IMG/VR virus record: IMGVR_UViG_3300025138_000002
Coordinates: 1-44,499 of that record
Reading direction: 5' to 3' (one strand)
From: a virus
DNA: 44,499 bases
The notes below the pieces were generated by a model, which did no database searches, was not told the DNA's origin, and saw nothing but the letters and a program-made list of their open reading frames with translations. Positions 34,401-41,287 of the stretch are shown one piece after another; the stretch's first letter is position 1; each line of letters begins with the position of its first letter. A program made the translations under genes and the position numbers.

Positions 34401-36729
34401 AAAGATTGCGCGGGAACGCAAGGTCTTATTCGTTGAGGGCCGCACCGTCACTATAGACGAGGTTGCAGATGAGATTGCGTCAGGTACGGCTGATCTTGTA
34501 AGAGAACGCAAAAAGAAGAAGGGCGTTCCTGTTGCTAACCGGGGAACCCAACAACAGCGGGGAAGACGTAAGTTTTGGGACAGTTTCCGCTCTTCACTTT
34601 TGACCACCGAACTGTGGTCACGATTTGCGGACAACAACAACCCGGACGGCCCTATCACTAGCAACATTGTGCGCCCGGTCTTAAACGCGGTTACTAACTA
34701 CAATCAGAAACGTGCTGTCCCTCTCAAGAAACTAGTGGACATGCTGCGTGGCGCTGGCTCACCGCTGAACGTGAAAATTAATGTTACCGCCAGCGAATTT
34801 ACAGACGCCGAGGGGAACCCTTGGTCGTTCTTAACTAAAGGTGAGATTATCCACGCACTGCTACACACAGGCAATGCCAGCAACTTTCGCAAGTTATTAC
34901 TTGGAGGCCAGAAGGCTGACGGCGTGTCATACGCGTTTGGCAAGGAAACGCCAGAAGGCACACTGGACACCACCCAGTGGGATGCGTTTGTTCAGCGCAT
35001 GGTAAACGAAGGGGTGCTGACCCAAGCAGATTTTCAGCTGGTGCAAGACATATGGGACTTGTTTGAAGAAACAAAGACCCCAGCACAAGCTGCACACAAA
35101 GAACTATATGGCTCGTTCTTTCCAGAGGTGGCGGCAGAGCCTGTGTCAACGCCATTTGGAATGCTGCGTGGCGGTTACGTCCCTGCCATTACTGATAACA
35201 GCATGAACACAGATGCAGCAAAGCAGGCGGCACAAGATGACGTGTCTCAGTTGCAAAGCAGCACCATGTTCCCGGCAGCTGAACGCGGCTTTACAAAGCA
35301 GCGGGTAGAGTACAACGAGCCGTTAGATTTAGATTTGGCAGGCTTGCCCCAGCACTTAGATAAAGTGATGAAGTTTACCTACATTAACCCAGCAGTGCAG
35401 ACTGCATCCCGGTTTATGCGCAATAAAAAGATCAGGGCTGCATTGAGCGCCATTGAGCCTATGGTAATTGAAAACACTATTCTGCCATTTTTGAGTAGGG
35501 CGGTCAGGCAAGAAACAACAAACCCGCAGGGCAGCGGAAACCTCAAACCGTTTGATCGGGCAGCAACGTGGTTAAACCAAGCTGTCGGCATGAACACAAT
35601 GACGTTAAATATTGTTAACTCTCTGCAGCAATCTACCGGGCTGGTGACCGCTGCAGTAATGATTAGCCCATTGAAATTGTCTTACGCAGCGATGCGGTTT
35701 AGGCAGGACGGCCAAGGGCTAAAGTCCTATGTAGCATCCCGTAGCCCGTTTATGCAGGTTCGTATGCAGGACAGCGTCAACGATATGATGCAGGGCATAG
35801 AGGATACTCTTCGCGCTACTAGTCCGCTTAAAAAGGTGCAGGGCAAAGCTAGCCAATACGCGTATATCACGCAGCAAATTATGCAGAACTTCGTAGACCC
35901 CATTGTCTGGTCAGCTGCAGAAAGCCAAGCCCGGACAAACGGCATATATGAAAAAGTATACACCGCGAACCTATCACGGGGCCGGGATACGGCGTTAGCT
36001 GCAGCTGAAGAAGCTGTGGCGCAGTACGCTGACCGTGTGGTGCGCGACAGCCAATCTCCAATGGGTGCGCAGGACATATCCACCTTTGAAGCTGGCGGCG
36101 CTATTATGCGCTTGTTCACTAAGTTTTACCGCTACTTCAACAACATGTATAATCTCAACCGCACAGAGTGGAAATTGAATGCCCGGCGCATTGGCTGGAA
36201 GGGCAAGCCCACCCGTGCGTTCTACATTTACGCGATAGGTTTTGCGCTGCCAGCCATTATTGCTGAAGGCATTGTGATGATGGCCAAAGGCCGTTTTGCA
36301 GATGAAGATGAAGAGATGGATACCCTGATGTTTGACATGTTGTTCATGTCGCAAGCTAAGATGGCAACGGCAATGGTCCCTGTAATTGGGTTGCCTGTAA
36401 CCGCTGGTTTGGGGCTGCTAACAGATCAAACCTACGATGACAAAATGAGCCTGTCCCCGGTCCTTAGTATTGCAGAAGGGTACGGCATGAACTTCTTGAA
36501 GTCAGCTGTTGCCAGAGCAACGGGAGAGATTGACACAGATGAAGAGGAAGTGCGCGAGGCCAAGGCGTATTTAAAAATGCTGGGGCTAATTCTGAAACTG
36601 CCAACAAATTGGTTTGCAAAAGGGCTAGAATATCAAATGAAAACTGACCGGGGAATGGTGGAGGGCAAAGACACGTCTGACATAATATCTGGTTATTTGC
36701 TTGGCAGAGATAAGACTGAGAACAGATGA
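25423..36729 (+). CDS. Giant polyvalent internal virion protein (3768 residues), gp16-position
   Basis: The largest gene, about a quarter of the genome, placed where T7 has gp16. Order of parts: N-terminal helical region; a hydrophobic stretch (about 356-384, PTITAGILSGGTLSAPAAVTFL) and another near 485-505; a Pro/Ala-rich linker (about 740-885); a methyltransferase-like domain (about 950-1110) with LDYGSGLGFG and DLVMNLNVLNVLEP; a long region of polyvalent-protein type; HEAGHFFLF (His at 2325), a zincin motif; a charged coiled coil (about 2535-2580); and a C-terminal region with membrane-like helices near 3600-3622 and 3646-3666. Polyvalent proteins are known to be packaged and injected to counter host defences. 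No lytic transglycosylase, as in T7 gp16, was recognised. ATG at 25423 overlaps the previous stop; an in-frame GTG at 25411 is less likely. Confidence 0.9.
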   Translation: MENLSGTQTASGILQDEDENNSAVRQYNTDGILPFMLPVAGNTDGTGRELGPLTSDAAPVAVDVSAAEVLGNEEGDLTAKVALNFQNAAMTESDIPPELRTQITDEILSRPGMEFFTQRKGEIEAVVQEEFAKRMYDQNMAWLEGNPRLKSFFADPVNNKLSQRDINDGRLQFFIRQVDAISAGNKATGWWDQTFENFWEEQGIIFKDAGRGIASGLGKMLYSSGAAQLQANQAQLMGTQALVGKLSGDTNEEIETTLNKTAITQQRPWIEATLTADELAAYDAADGTTPDGQSVQNELYLKALSETKIEVFEDVQEFTDGMWGGRENDKRALRIIQARLPDGGSAYWVRTVQGAVVQMAPTITAGILSGGTLSAPAAVTFLQVFGRTYDTASHREGWTHEQALGEAVFKASVEMVSERLLVMGKLFPRRRGGNPNVVDEVAGSALTKFLKVAVLEGAQETFVEAVDIAYANGILDEDIGLQEGIERLIAAGLVGFAVGGQMKLTVSGINMVKTGVLGNRSQEYIDQLKAANDAAQNLDLKIVAPTAVQDLVEAAQEDANATVLVNAQAVLDLHQDIIQTEAWQLENPADNNANTVAAALGINMEELKATAVEGGDISIKTSTLVTLDPAQLETLSLDVRENIGAFTLREHQDQLKARQADVEAVTLALQENQAAMEAEAKPGAAIYDLVQQQAIDSNVTAVEADTRATMIQEFYVTQSALLENPDGSKVTPEQLFAEQNVVFKSPTTPDVSSTTLEVPATEALASVVMDTGPEALVLTPEQLVPPVIATPEMAAPSSDPAINTLPSANTVQPDIGTAPEIGTAPVTPVAPDPQVAAETVDAAAQAAAVDTTGPAAVSDAPTDAATAVEPVAPPTAERPAGELPSVNDLTDRIKAGFLEQSAPQPPLTTEQTLELEQSQAVIEGQQGSMSTQIATTATAYPKVVERVENQFLERPVTTILDYGSGLGFGSQLLAQSGRDVESYEPNPDRAIAAGNVPTYVDSSKVTKKYDLVMNLNVLNVLEPKLRDVVLADIISKIDDGGAAVIGTRGWTGDIATAKNVDMAVEDKAVWVNKKDKKVYQKGWDGNELLDYVTARLPIGYTAVKISGVGKRGVLIRKNAPEDSGVTMMPLNQDPIDVNESVDQSQERIVAQVTGREGDLITVTEAQNTKNKIVDSSVVPRINTLQELLDKTGEITIIPTIADRTAAGTIFYGADGQQYMGIPALGGPFFPLTMQNLAGGYIWADRGAGVEASKREKTMKKGVTHMLVTLGTNNMHQSNTTVTQVYVQDVAMKLISDLRPGTNNPNPITKEKLAEVMQFFENMEFTGNPDSKSYAKTKVVMEEVMSFKDVGFDSLTDGTGGAALNQWLQNLSFDARKIWLDKMGSKEIAGKLGIDMQKILDTTREPTLNTQGLGAGVVLLEIDTASWAEGSQPIQHPDFPSAMMGKVVGVFDTPISWDLLWQDHVAAEKAAEIAKTGAPRKTPQEYRAWTLKAPPVTLTQDLVNRIGNHNAPGIDGEMQARMVLSMVTNANNKHWGDANVGDGGVKPIDYADAVERVSATQSGMAQKPGELDATKETYTKKDGTEATRSIKGTGFNAKLKMGREGKEGGLLLSQLGKTQAWSLIEITPRGKKIVSLFNLEQNTQGIAETGLILDALDQGATLSVSDPSNPVYNLLVDFGFTPNAYGELEFKGEGLTDGRTYTERYFRSGIESVLNGRPAANVQKVFDQLIGNNQQSTPSEQAVIQYGYDPLAKPFREGTLKSRAREIAFAISKLNDTALRNLKLPLQARASVSRIISNPLPLFQEEAPKIPAKEIEARLTATTLPSDADVLGMLGGFPNYLNGVATFMAAQRTKLVQGKMTPRDVAKAYAITVGSQGAGAMKVSTFLAKTGFQPSPDFVERGMIRPEEAMAMWFGTPNGQAALDAVSKGNTDPALWAELISWRKAWGDDRLGNMGLLSDKGIAMLPEIVANLNEMGKRAGRGQNVADEMNIELQRLGGIAAAKGPFISHLLGMGETVTMDAVEINFWLTGKADVSRLKPEQKALAQAVAKSSKGKILLRDMVMARLENLRATGQIKIPAGMDPKAYMHVMHHWLWDRAKGIETTHAGLYKGMTVYQPAEVALLPESKLEKVDKQYGVGKKMGNETYLHKSAMDVLPADVQARIAEAELPPGHEWAIVKYNKKTGQISLIESYDWDTAHEPTVGNSVILKPDGTVKLHNAPLADANKTIYHHKWLFVRPDYEGFNHVESKMRSRTWQALGNLDSRRYGRKGFWQENVLPRLEPNYLTQTDTGPVGPRGRFYQEQDVYGNVSNIIEMTKNADKSTFLHEAGHFFLFQQKALLTDTRLTEDGRKQLTKDAQTTTEWFRKNSDQVWQEMQDMMHSSRKAADAAPDDFAKKERADRIEDAVVYASNHGGVMYMRDIADNFMNGKMNYGTELEIGFHELWARGTEKYFASGEAPSSTLRKVFENYSAWLTKIYRNLSKLNVNIDPEIAQVFSRLVAIDDALTNAAEGATYTVPPELSALASVAETEALNKLASDAQTEARDQITAKAQREIKREQAKERKDAELKIKERVTADVKARPIYAAINLLRRGMLPDGTKLDKKMQLNYALFKKQYGAETMRKIQAAAPGLFTNKKSKEGSTPEDIASAVGFEGPDQMVTALAAGNFAKQDVVIADETTAAINDELGEVLSEEQLAEMADEAVNNDKQLDVLAAQARILRRVITQNARKQTDRKATDYGVTSSARQDIDAAKAARAAALAETTADTTQTDAADGTLATIAAEQQRQSNTGQRRAQTKASVKLSEILRNVSLPAIKAAAIDHIAKLPISRLHAGKYRTTAERLTKKYARALVKRDYVEAEGLLNLIMLNTAMSKEAARVKTQITKDVKSLEEFGNRTDKKLQDSYDVDVVNVMRSMLHTVGIGKPNTKNMAPGEALATLVDIDQELDQNLTAVVAQISDIEIALRQMQEDGNAATYKDMSVVDVQSLVEVATELKKIARERKVLFVEGRTVTIDEVADEIASGTADLVRERKKKKGVPVANRGTQQQRGRRKFWDSFRSSLLTTELWSRFADNNNPDGPITSNIVRPVLNAVTNYNQKRAVPLKKLVDMLRGAGSPLNVKINVTASEFTDAEGNPWSFLTKGEIIHALLHTGNASNFRKLLLGGQKADGVSYAFGKETPEGTLDTTQWDAFVQRMVNEGVLTQADFQLVQDIWDLFEETKTPAQAAHKELYGSFFPEVAAEPVSTPFGMLRGGYVPAITDNSMNTDAAKQAAQDDVSQLQSSTMFPAAERGFTKQRVEYNEPLDLDLAGLPQHLDKVMKFTYINPAVQTASRFMRNKKIRAALSAIEPMVIENTILPFLSRAVRQETTNPQGSGNLKPFDRAATWLNQAVGMNTMTLNIVNSLQQSTGLVTAAVMISPLKLSYAAMRFRQDGQGLKSYVASRSPFMQVRMQDSVNDMMQGIEDTLRATSPLKKVQGKASQYAYITQQIMQNFVDPIVWSAAESQARTNGIYEKVYTANLSRGRDTALAAAEEAVAQYADRVVRDSQSPMGAQDISTFEAGGAIMRLFTKFYRYFNNMYNLNRTEWKLNARRIGWKGKPTRAFYIYAIGFALPAIIAEGIVMMAKGRFADEDEEMDTLMFDMLFMSQAKMATAMVPVIGLPVTAGLGLLTDQTYDDKMSLSPVLSIAEGYGMNFLKSAVARATGEIDTDEEEVREAKAYLKMLGLILKLPTNWFAKGLEYQMKTDRGMVEGKDTSDIISGYLLGRDKTENR
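30509..30766 (+). CDS. Possible overprinted gene inside the giant ORF (85 residues)
   Basis: An ATG-started ORF in a different frame from the giant gene, preceded by AAAGGAGAGGGCTTAACAG, a strong ribosome site. The product is well composed: an acidic N-terminus, amphipathic helices (DILEAALKAYSTEDLQQM, LTSLLGIINNQLRANKQL) and a basic second half. Over the same bases, the giant frame uses AGA and CTC codons unusually often compared with its flanks, as expected if two frames constrain the sequence. No homologue is recognised; it could still be a chance ORF. Confidence 0.35.
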   Translation: MAEPTQKDILEAALKAYSTEDLQQMSRKSLTSLLGIINNQLRANKQLSNTDMTRLRSRFEKVHSSPALEKLRSLSPNSTTQPSAI

Positions 36730-36779
36730 CTAGACTAAAAACCAAAAACCTTGTACTCTACGACTAGTCGGAGATAAAT
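36730..36779 (+). other. Short intergenic segment with a CGACTAGTCG palindrome
   Basis: The only gap between the giant gene and the tail fibre gene. It holds AT-rich sequence and the perfect 10-base palindrome CGACTAGTCG (36762-36771), which overlaps the fibre gene's ribosome site (CGGAGATAAAT). No promoter or terminator is evident. Confidence 0.4.
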
Positions 36780-37709
36780 ATGACAGTAAGCACAACGACA
36801 AATCAATCCGGGCCGTTTACATGCAACGGCACAGTCAAAGCGTTTGACTACAATTTTCAGATTGTAGTCACAACAGATATTGTTGCGACATTAACAAACA
36901 GCACAACCGGGGTGAACACCATTGTCAGCCCTTCTGCGTACACTGTTGCAATTGTAGGGACAGGCGGCACGGTAACATTTACAACTGCCCCAGTGACGGG
37001 GCAGACGTTAACTATTGGGCGATCCACTGCGCAAACGCAATTAATTAATTTGGAAAATCTTGGGTCGTTGCAGCCCACTATCTTAGAAGGTGGCTACGAC
37101 AAACTGACCATGATGGTGCAGGACAGTGGCGCGACTAGTGACCGGGCAATTGTAGTGCCTGCCACAGACGCTGCTACGTTAAATAAAGAACTGCCTGTCG
37201 CCAGTTTACGCGCCAACAAGCTATTTGGCTTTGATGCGTCTGGACAGCCAGAAGCAACCACAGGCCGGGTCTTGTCTGGTAGTGGGTCTGGCAGTAGTTT
37301 GCCAGCCGGGGCAACCCCCACTGTAACAGTAACATTTTCGGCGTCTTCTGGAAATCTCGCCATTGCAATTGGCGTTCCCGCTGGGGCCACAGGCGATACT
37401 GGTGCTGCAGGGCAGGACGGCGTATTCAGTGCAGTAGCGAGTAAGTCAGAGGCAGAGACAGGCACAGATAATGTAAAGGGCATGTCTCCGCTGCGCGTAA
37501 AAGAAGCTATTTCATTCAACGCTAGTAACGTATCTAACGCCGCATTTTACGGCTTTAAAAAGACCAGCGGCGTCTTGCAAGTGGATCAAACCACTGCAGG
37601 CGGGTCTGAAGCCTTCACGTTAACTGATTATGACGATAGTCAGTTTGCATCCTTTGGCCTCACGTTTTCATTAACGGCGGCTGGCCATTTATTGGTCACA
37701 ACGCCGTAA
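36780..37709 (+). CDS. Tail fibre protein with T7 gp17-like N-terminus
   Basis: A 309-residue protein. Residues 1-130 (TNQSGPFTCNGTVKAFDYNFQIVVTTDIVATL, VTFTTAPVTGQTLTIGRSTAQTQLINL) match the N-terminal attachment region of T7-type fibres, which binds the tail adaptor and nozzle. A short collagen-like stretch (GATGDTGAAGQDG, about 200-213) and a beta-rich end follow. It is much shorter than T7 gp17 and has no long shaft, so it may act as an adaptor that carries the next protein. The ATG at 36780 follows CGGAGATAAAT. Confidence 0.85.
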   Translation: MTVSTTTNQSGPFTCNGTVKAFDYNFQIVVTTDIVATLTNSTTGVNTIVSPSAYTVAIVGTGGTVTFTTAPVTGQTLTIGRSTAQTQLINLENLGSLQPTILEGGYDKLTMMVQDSGATSDRAIVVPATDAATLNKELPVASLRANKLFGFDASGQPEATTGRVLSGSGSGSSLPAGATPTVTVTFSASSGNLAIAIGVPAGATGDTGAAGQDGVFSAVASKSEAETGTDNVKGMSPLRVKEAISFNASNVSNAAFYGFKKTSGVLQVDQTTAGGSEAFTLTDYDDSQFASFGLTFSLTAAGHLLVTTP

Positions 37710-37728
37710 GGCAAACAGGAGATAACAC

Positions 37729-39738
37729 ATGGCAACCATTGACGTAGGAAAAATTAAGTTTGTATGGAAAGGCGCGTATAGCTCCAGCACAACATACAGC
37801 GCGGATGATGTCGTATCATACCAAGGCACGTCTTGGATATATGTGAACACGACTGCAGCGGCGGGACAAACCCCGGCGGACAACGCGTACTGGGATATTA
37901 TGGCTGACGGCTCTAATCCAATGACTACTGCCGGGGACGTGATTTTTGGCGGTTCATCTGGCACGGCTACGCGGTTGCCCATTGGTGCGGTCAGTAACGT
38001 TTTAAAAGTGAACAGCACCACAGAAGTTGGCTGGGGAACAACCAGCGGTCTTGAAGGTTTAAAACCTCTAGGCACTAACATACCGCTGTTCGCACACACT
38101 ACAGACACTAACGTAAATGTTAAGTGGCCGTGGCTTGCGCAATACAGCGGCAAGTCTGGTGCTAGCGCAGATTACATTCCTTATGACGGGATGCCTAACG
38201 GGGGCTGTGGCCCTGTTAAACGAAACAAACGCTACTCCCGAAACGTTACCACTGGGGACGTGTTCTATTTCATTAATCAGAACTACGAGATTGTCCACAA
38301 GGGTAGTTCATACCAAGGTGGTAATGGTGGTACGCCAGATCAGATTAACGCCTACACTAGTTTGTATGCACCCATCTCAACAGAGTTTGGCGGCATGGCT
38401 AGTGGCGAATACTTTGTACGCATTTGGATGCGGTACAAATCGCAATGGGCAATGACTAACAAAGGCAACCTCTGGGTTTGGGGCGAGAATGCCTACGGAC
38501 AATTGGGACTAGGTGACACGGTTAACAGAAACCAGTGGGTGCGTAATCCTTATCTAGGTCCAGACGCGACCAACAACAGCATCACTTGTGAGGTGTCTTG
38601 CTTTGCCACTTGCGGTAACGAAACCGACAGCAACAGCACTTACAGCCAGAACTACGCCATCCTACATGACGGCAGGGTTTTAGGTTGGGGCAATAATACT
38701 GAGGGAGCGTTAGGTGTAGGTGACGCAACTGTCACACTAATACCTGAGTTGATATCCAGTTTGTCAGGTGTCGATATTATTACCATTGAGGGTGGTTACT
38801 CAAGTACCTACTTCTTAGATAGCACTGGCGATCTGTGGCATACAGGCGGGGATGACAGCGGCATTGGTAAAGGGTCTGCTAGAACAACGCCTGTCGTAAT
38901 GACCGGGGTAGACAACGTAGTTCAGTTTGCCGCGCATTTTTGTGATACTTACTGCAGCATCATAGCAACGCAAAATGACGGTGACAGCTACGCGATTGGT
39001 TACAACGGCTATGGTCAACTTGGTTTAGGTGACACTACTAACCGCGCAGCTTGGACGCAGACAGGTGGGTCGCTTAATTTTGCTGCCGTATGGTTTGACG
39101 GCACAGACAGCACCACGTCATCACACGCACTGACGGGAGTTCCCGGCGATCTGTTTGACACAACAACTGGAACGTCTGTCTATGGGTGTGGATACAACAG
39201 TTCTGGTAATTTAGGTCTTGGTAATACTACAAACAGTAGCGCGTGGGTGCAGCCGTCAACTGTCTCTTGGGGTACAAGTTATTTTAAAACGATAACTACA
39301 GCCGATGGTGCGACAGCGTCCACTAGCAACATGGTGTTTCCGCGAACATCTATTAAATATATGTTTCCTACGCCCACTTCAGAAGGCTCAAACTGCATGA
39401 CGTATGTGGACACGCAGGGCCGCATGTGGATAACCGGGTACAAGTATGTGGATTACGGTTACCGAGCGACAACAGGCACTACTACAGTAAACCTGCCGTA
39501 TCCTTACCCATCACCATGGATGCACACTTTGTCATCAGGCGAATGGTACAACGGTTCCGCGCAGGTAACGATTGAAGATTATTACTTTGATACAAGTCAC
39601 AGCACCACTACATATAACAACTTATGGCTCAGAACATCTGACGGCAACATATGGTTTATGGGCGATCAGGTATCCGCTGTGGGCGGTGGTGGTGGCATCA
39701 CCGGGCCAAGGGTCCACTGGGTTAGGATGGGAGTATAA
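37729..39738 (+). CDS. Receptor-binding-type tail protein with RCC1-like beta-propeller
   Basis: A 669-residue protein. Residues 8-60 (FVWKGAYSSSTTYSADDVVSYQGTSWIYV) resemble a carbohydrate-binding CBM5/12-like module common on phage fibres. From about 240 to the end, seven repeats of RCC1 type occur, beginning near residues 240, 310, 362, 414, 480, 559 and 634, with signatures such as LWVWGENAYGQLGLGD, VLGWGNNTEGALGVGD and YAIGYNGYGQLGLGDTTN; later copies are more divergent. RCC1 repeats form a seven-bladed propeller. Its place at the end of the tail genes suggests host recognition; enzymatic activity is not indicated. The ATG at 37729 follows CAGGAGATAACAC. Confidence 0.87.
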   Translation: MATIDVGKIKFVWKGAYSSSTTYSADDVVSYQGTSWIYVNTTAAAGQTPADNAYWDIMADGSNPMTTAGDVIFGGSSGTATRLPIGAVSNVLKVNSTTEVGWGTTSGLEGLKPLGTNIPLFAHTTDTNVNVKWPWLAQYSGKSGASADYIPYDGMPNGGCGPVKRNKRYSRNVTTGDVFYFINQNYEIVHKGSSYQGGNGGTPDQINAYTSLYAPISTEFGGMASGEYFVRIWMRYKSQWAMTNKGNLWVWGENAYGQLGLGDTVNRNQWVRNPYLGPDATNNSITCEVSCFATCGNETDSNSTYSQNYAILHDGRVLGWGNNTEGALGVGDATVTLIPELISSLSGVDIITIEGGYSSTYFLDSTGDLWHTGGDDSGIGKGSARTTPVVMTGVDNVVQFAAHFCDTYCSIIATQNDGDSYAIGYNGYGQLGLGDTTNRAAWTQTGGSLNFAAVWFDGTDSTTSSHALTGVPGDLFDTTTGTSVYGCGYNSSGNLGLGNTTNSSAWVQPSTVSWGTSYFKTITTADGATASTSNMVFPRTSIKYMFPTPTSEGSNCMTYVDTQGRMWITGYKYVDYGYRATTGTTTVNLPYPYPSPWMHTLSSGEWYNGSAQVTIEDYYFDTSHSTTTYNNLWLRTSDGNIWFMGDQVSAVGGGGGITGPRVHWVRMGV

Positions 39739-39740
39739 AC

Positions 39741-40112
39741 ATGGCTATAAAATTATATCAGTGGGACACTAGTGTTGTAGATATTCTTGTGTCACCAAGT
39801 AAGTTCGACGGCTCATACAAAATACAATGGCATCAACATGGTTATGTCAGCATGACGGTAGAGTTTGCTGCATTGTTCAACACGCTAAACGACAACGTGC
39901 TGGTCAAGTCAGACGCAGACGGGGTCACCGCTGTTAAAGCGTGGTTGAAGCCAAACACGGACAAAGAAAAAGTAACTAACATTCGCAAGAAATATGACGC
40001 TAATGCTGAGTTCTTTGCTCTACGCACTAACGATACTGCAATCAAAAATGACATAGCGTCTATTGTTGCAGCCGTAGAAACAGAGCGAGACACTTGGCTA
40101 GACGTGTCGTAA
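39741..40112 (+). CDS. Hypothetical protein after the receptor-binding gene
   Basis: A 123-residue protein with a beta-rich first half and a helical second half (IVAAVETERDTW); no known domain. It begins two bases after the preceding stop, with GGAGTATAAAC upstream, so it is co-translated with the receptor-binding protein. A role as a fibre accessory or assembly factor is plausible from position only. Confidence 0.72.
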   Translation: MAIKLYQWDTSVVDILVSPSKFDGSYKIQWHQHGYVSMTVEFAALFNTLNDNVLVKSDADGVTAVKAWLKPNTDKEKVTNIRKKYDANAEFFALRTNDTAIKNDIASIVAAVETERDTWLDVS

Positions 40113-40121
40113 GGGGGATGC

Positions 40122-40379
40122 TTGGATTGGCTGTCGGAGTACTGGCATCAAATTCTTTTCTTTGGTGTCATTATTGTAAATGCCGTCAGAGCCAGAGAAC
40201 AGCTGTCTGAAGCGCAGAAAGATTTAGCAATGCTGCACAAACAAGTTGAGCGGGTGCTGCGTTGGACGCAGGATCAGCAAGAGGCGTTGGTTAAACTAAG
40301 GGCTGAAGTAGATGTTGAAAAGGAGCAGAGAAAAATGTTGTGGGAGTTTACGAATAAAATAAGGGATATGCTAAAGTGA
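40122..40379 (+). CDS. Small membrane-anchored coiled-coil protein, lysis region
   Basis: An 85-residue protein with one N-terminal membrane segment (about 8-24, YWHQILFFGVIIVNAV) and a long coiled coil to the end. This architecture is like an inner-membrane spanin, but it is also compatible with other lysis-region proteins. The start is TTG at 40122 after AAGGGGGATGC; the ATG at 40118 opens a frame that soon stops. It opens a cluster of four membrane proteins and an endolysin. Confidence 0.65.
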   Translation: MDWLSEYWHQILFFGVIIVNAVRAREQLSEAQKDLAMLHKQVERVLRWTQDQQEALVKLRAEVDVEKEQRKMLWEFTNKIRDMLK

Positions 40380-40397
40380 TCCCGGACAGGTACAAAT

Positions 40398-40871
40398 ATG
40401 TTAGCAGAACTGGCCGCATGTAATGCTGCATTTCAAGTTATTAAAGCGACTGTTAAAAACGGCTCAGAACTTACACGCTGCGCTTCGCAGATCGGCGCTT
40501 TTATTAACGGCGAGGATGCTTTACGCAAAAACCTTAATAAGAAGAAAAATAGTTTCTGGGCTAAAGCAGGCGGCGCTGCAGACGGCAGCGATTTGGAAGA
40601 GTTCTTTGCGCTGGAAGAAATCAAAGAAAAACGCAAAGAGATAGAGCAGCTGATGATATTTGCAGGCCGTCCGGGCTTGCATGGAGATTGGGTTAATTTT
40701 CAAGTGGAAGCGCGAAAGCGCAGGAAGGCAGCGATAGAAGCAGAGCGAAAGCGCAAAGCCGAATTAGTTGAAAACATACTGAAAGGCACAGTGTGGTTTT
40801 TAGGCGCAATCACTGTGATCGGCGGGATAGGTGTGACGCTCTTTATTTTAAGACAGAAGGGGATCATATAA
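40398..40871 (+). CDS. Conserved-type phage protein with C-terminal membrane anchor
   Basis: A 157-residue protein. The N-terminus MLAELAACNAAFQVIKATVKNGSEL and the segment SDLEEFFALEEIKEKRKEIEQLMIFAGRPGLHGDWVNFQ are of a type I have seen in marine phages; the function is not established. After a basic coiled stretch, residues about 129-150 form a membrane helix (FLGAITVIGGIGVTLFIL), giving a tail-anchored layout. Its TAA overlaps the holin ATG (TAATG). The place suggests a lysis or membrane role. Confidence 0.75.
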   Translation: MLAELAACNAAFQVIKATVKNGSELTRCASQIGAFINGEDALRKNLNKKKNSFWAKAGGAADGSDLEEFFALEEIKEKRKEIEQLMIFAGRPGLHGDWVNFQVEARKRRKAAIEAERKRKAELVENILKGTVWFLGAITVIGGIGVTLFILRQKGII

Positions 40872-41287
40872 TGCTTACAGGAATATTATCGGCGCTGGTT
40901 GGCCCGGTTACAGACATCATATCAAAAACCATTCCAGACAAAGATGCAGCTGCAAAGATGGCGCATGAAATTGCGACACTTGCAGATCAGCAGGCGCACC
41001 AACAGGTGCTTGCACAATTAAAAGTTAACGCGGCAGAGGCTGCTAGCGGGTCGCTGTTTAAAGGCGGCTGGCGTCCCTGCTGTGGGTGGGTGTGCAGTAT
41101 TGCGTTGGCATACACCTACATTCTGCAGCCATTCCTAACGTTTGCTTTACTGGCCGCTGGTGTAGACCTGCCGCCGTTGCCGACACTGGCCACATACGAA
41201 CTACTACCAATTTTGCTGGGCATGTTAGGTCTGGGTTCCATGCGGACGTTTGAACGGTACAGCAACAAAATTCCAAAGGGGAAATGA
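40871..41287 (+). CDS. Holin, three-transmembrane type (GTA/phage 3TM family)
   Basis: A 138-residue protein. After an amphipathic helical N-terminus, WRPCCGWVCSIALAYTYILQPFLTFAL and YELLPILLGMLGLGSMRTFERYSN match the 3TM holin family, which permeabilises the inner membrane to release or activate the endolysin. ATG at 40871 is used because it overlaps the upstream stop and fits the family's length; an open frame runs further upstream. It is followed by the endolysin gene in a 4-base overlap (ATGA). Confidence 0.9.
   Translation: MLTGILSALVGPVTDIISKTIPDKDAAAKMAHEIATLADQQAHQQVLAQLKVNAAEAASGSLFKGGWRPCCGWVCSIALAYTYILQPFLTFALLAAGVDLPPLPTLATYELLPILLGMLGLGSMRTFERYSNKIPKGK

Noticed and set aside
40793-41287. 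Longer start for the holin
   Set aside because: The extension overlaps the preceding gene's membrane segment in another frame; the ATG at 40871 overlaps its stop and fits the family length.
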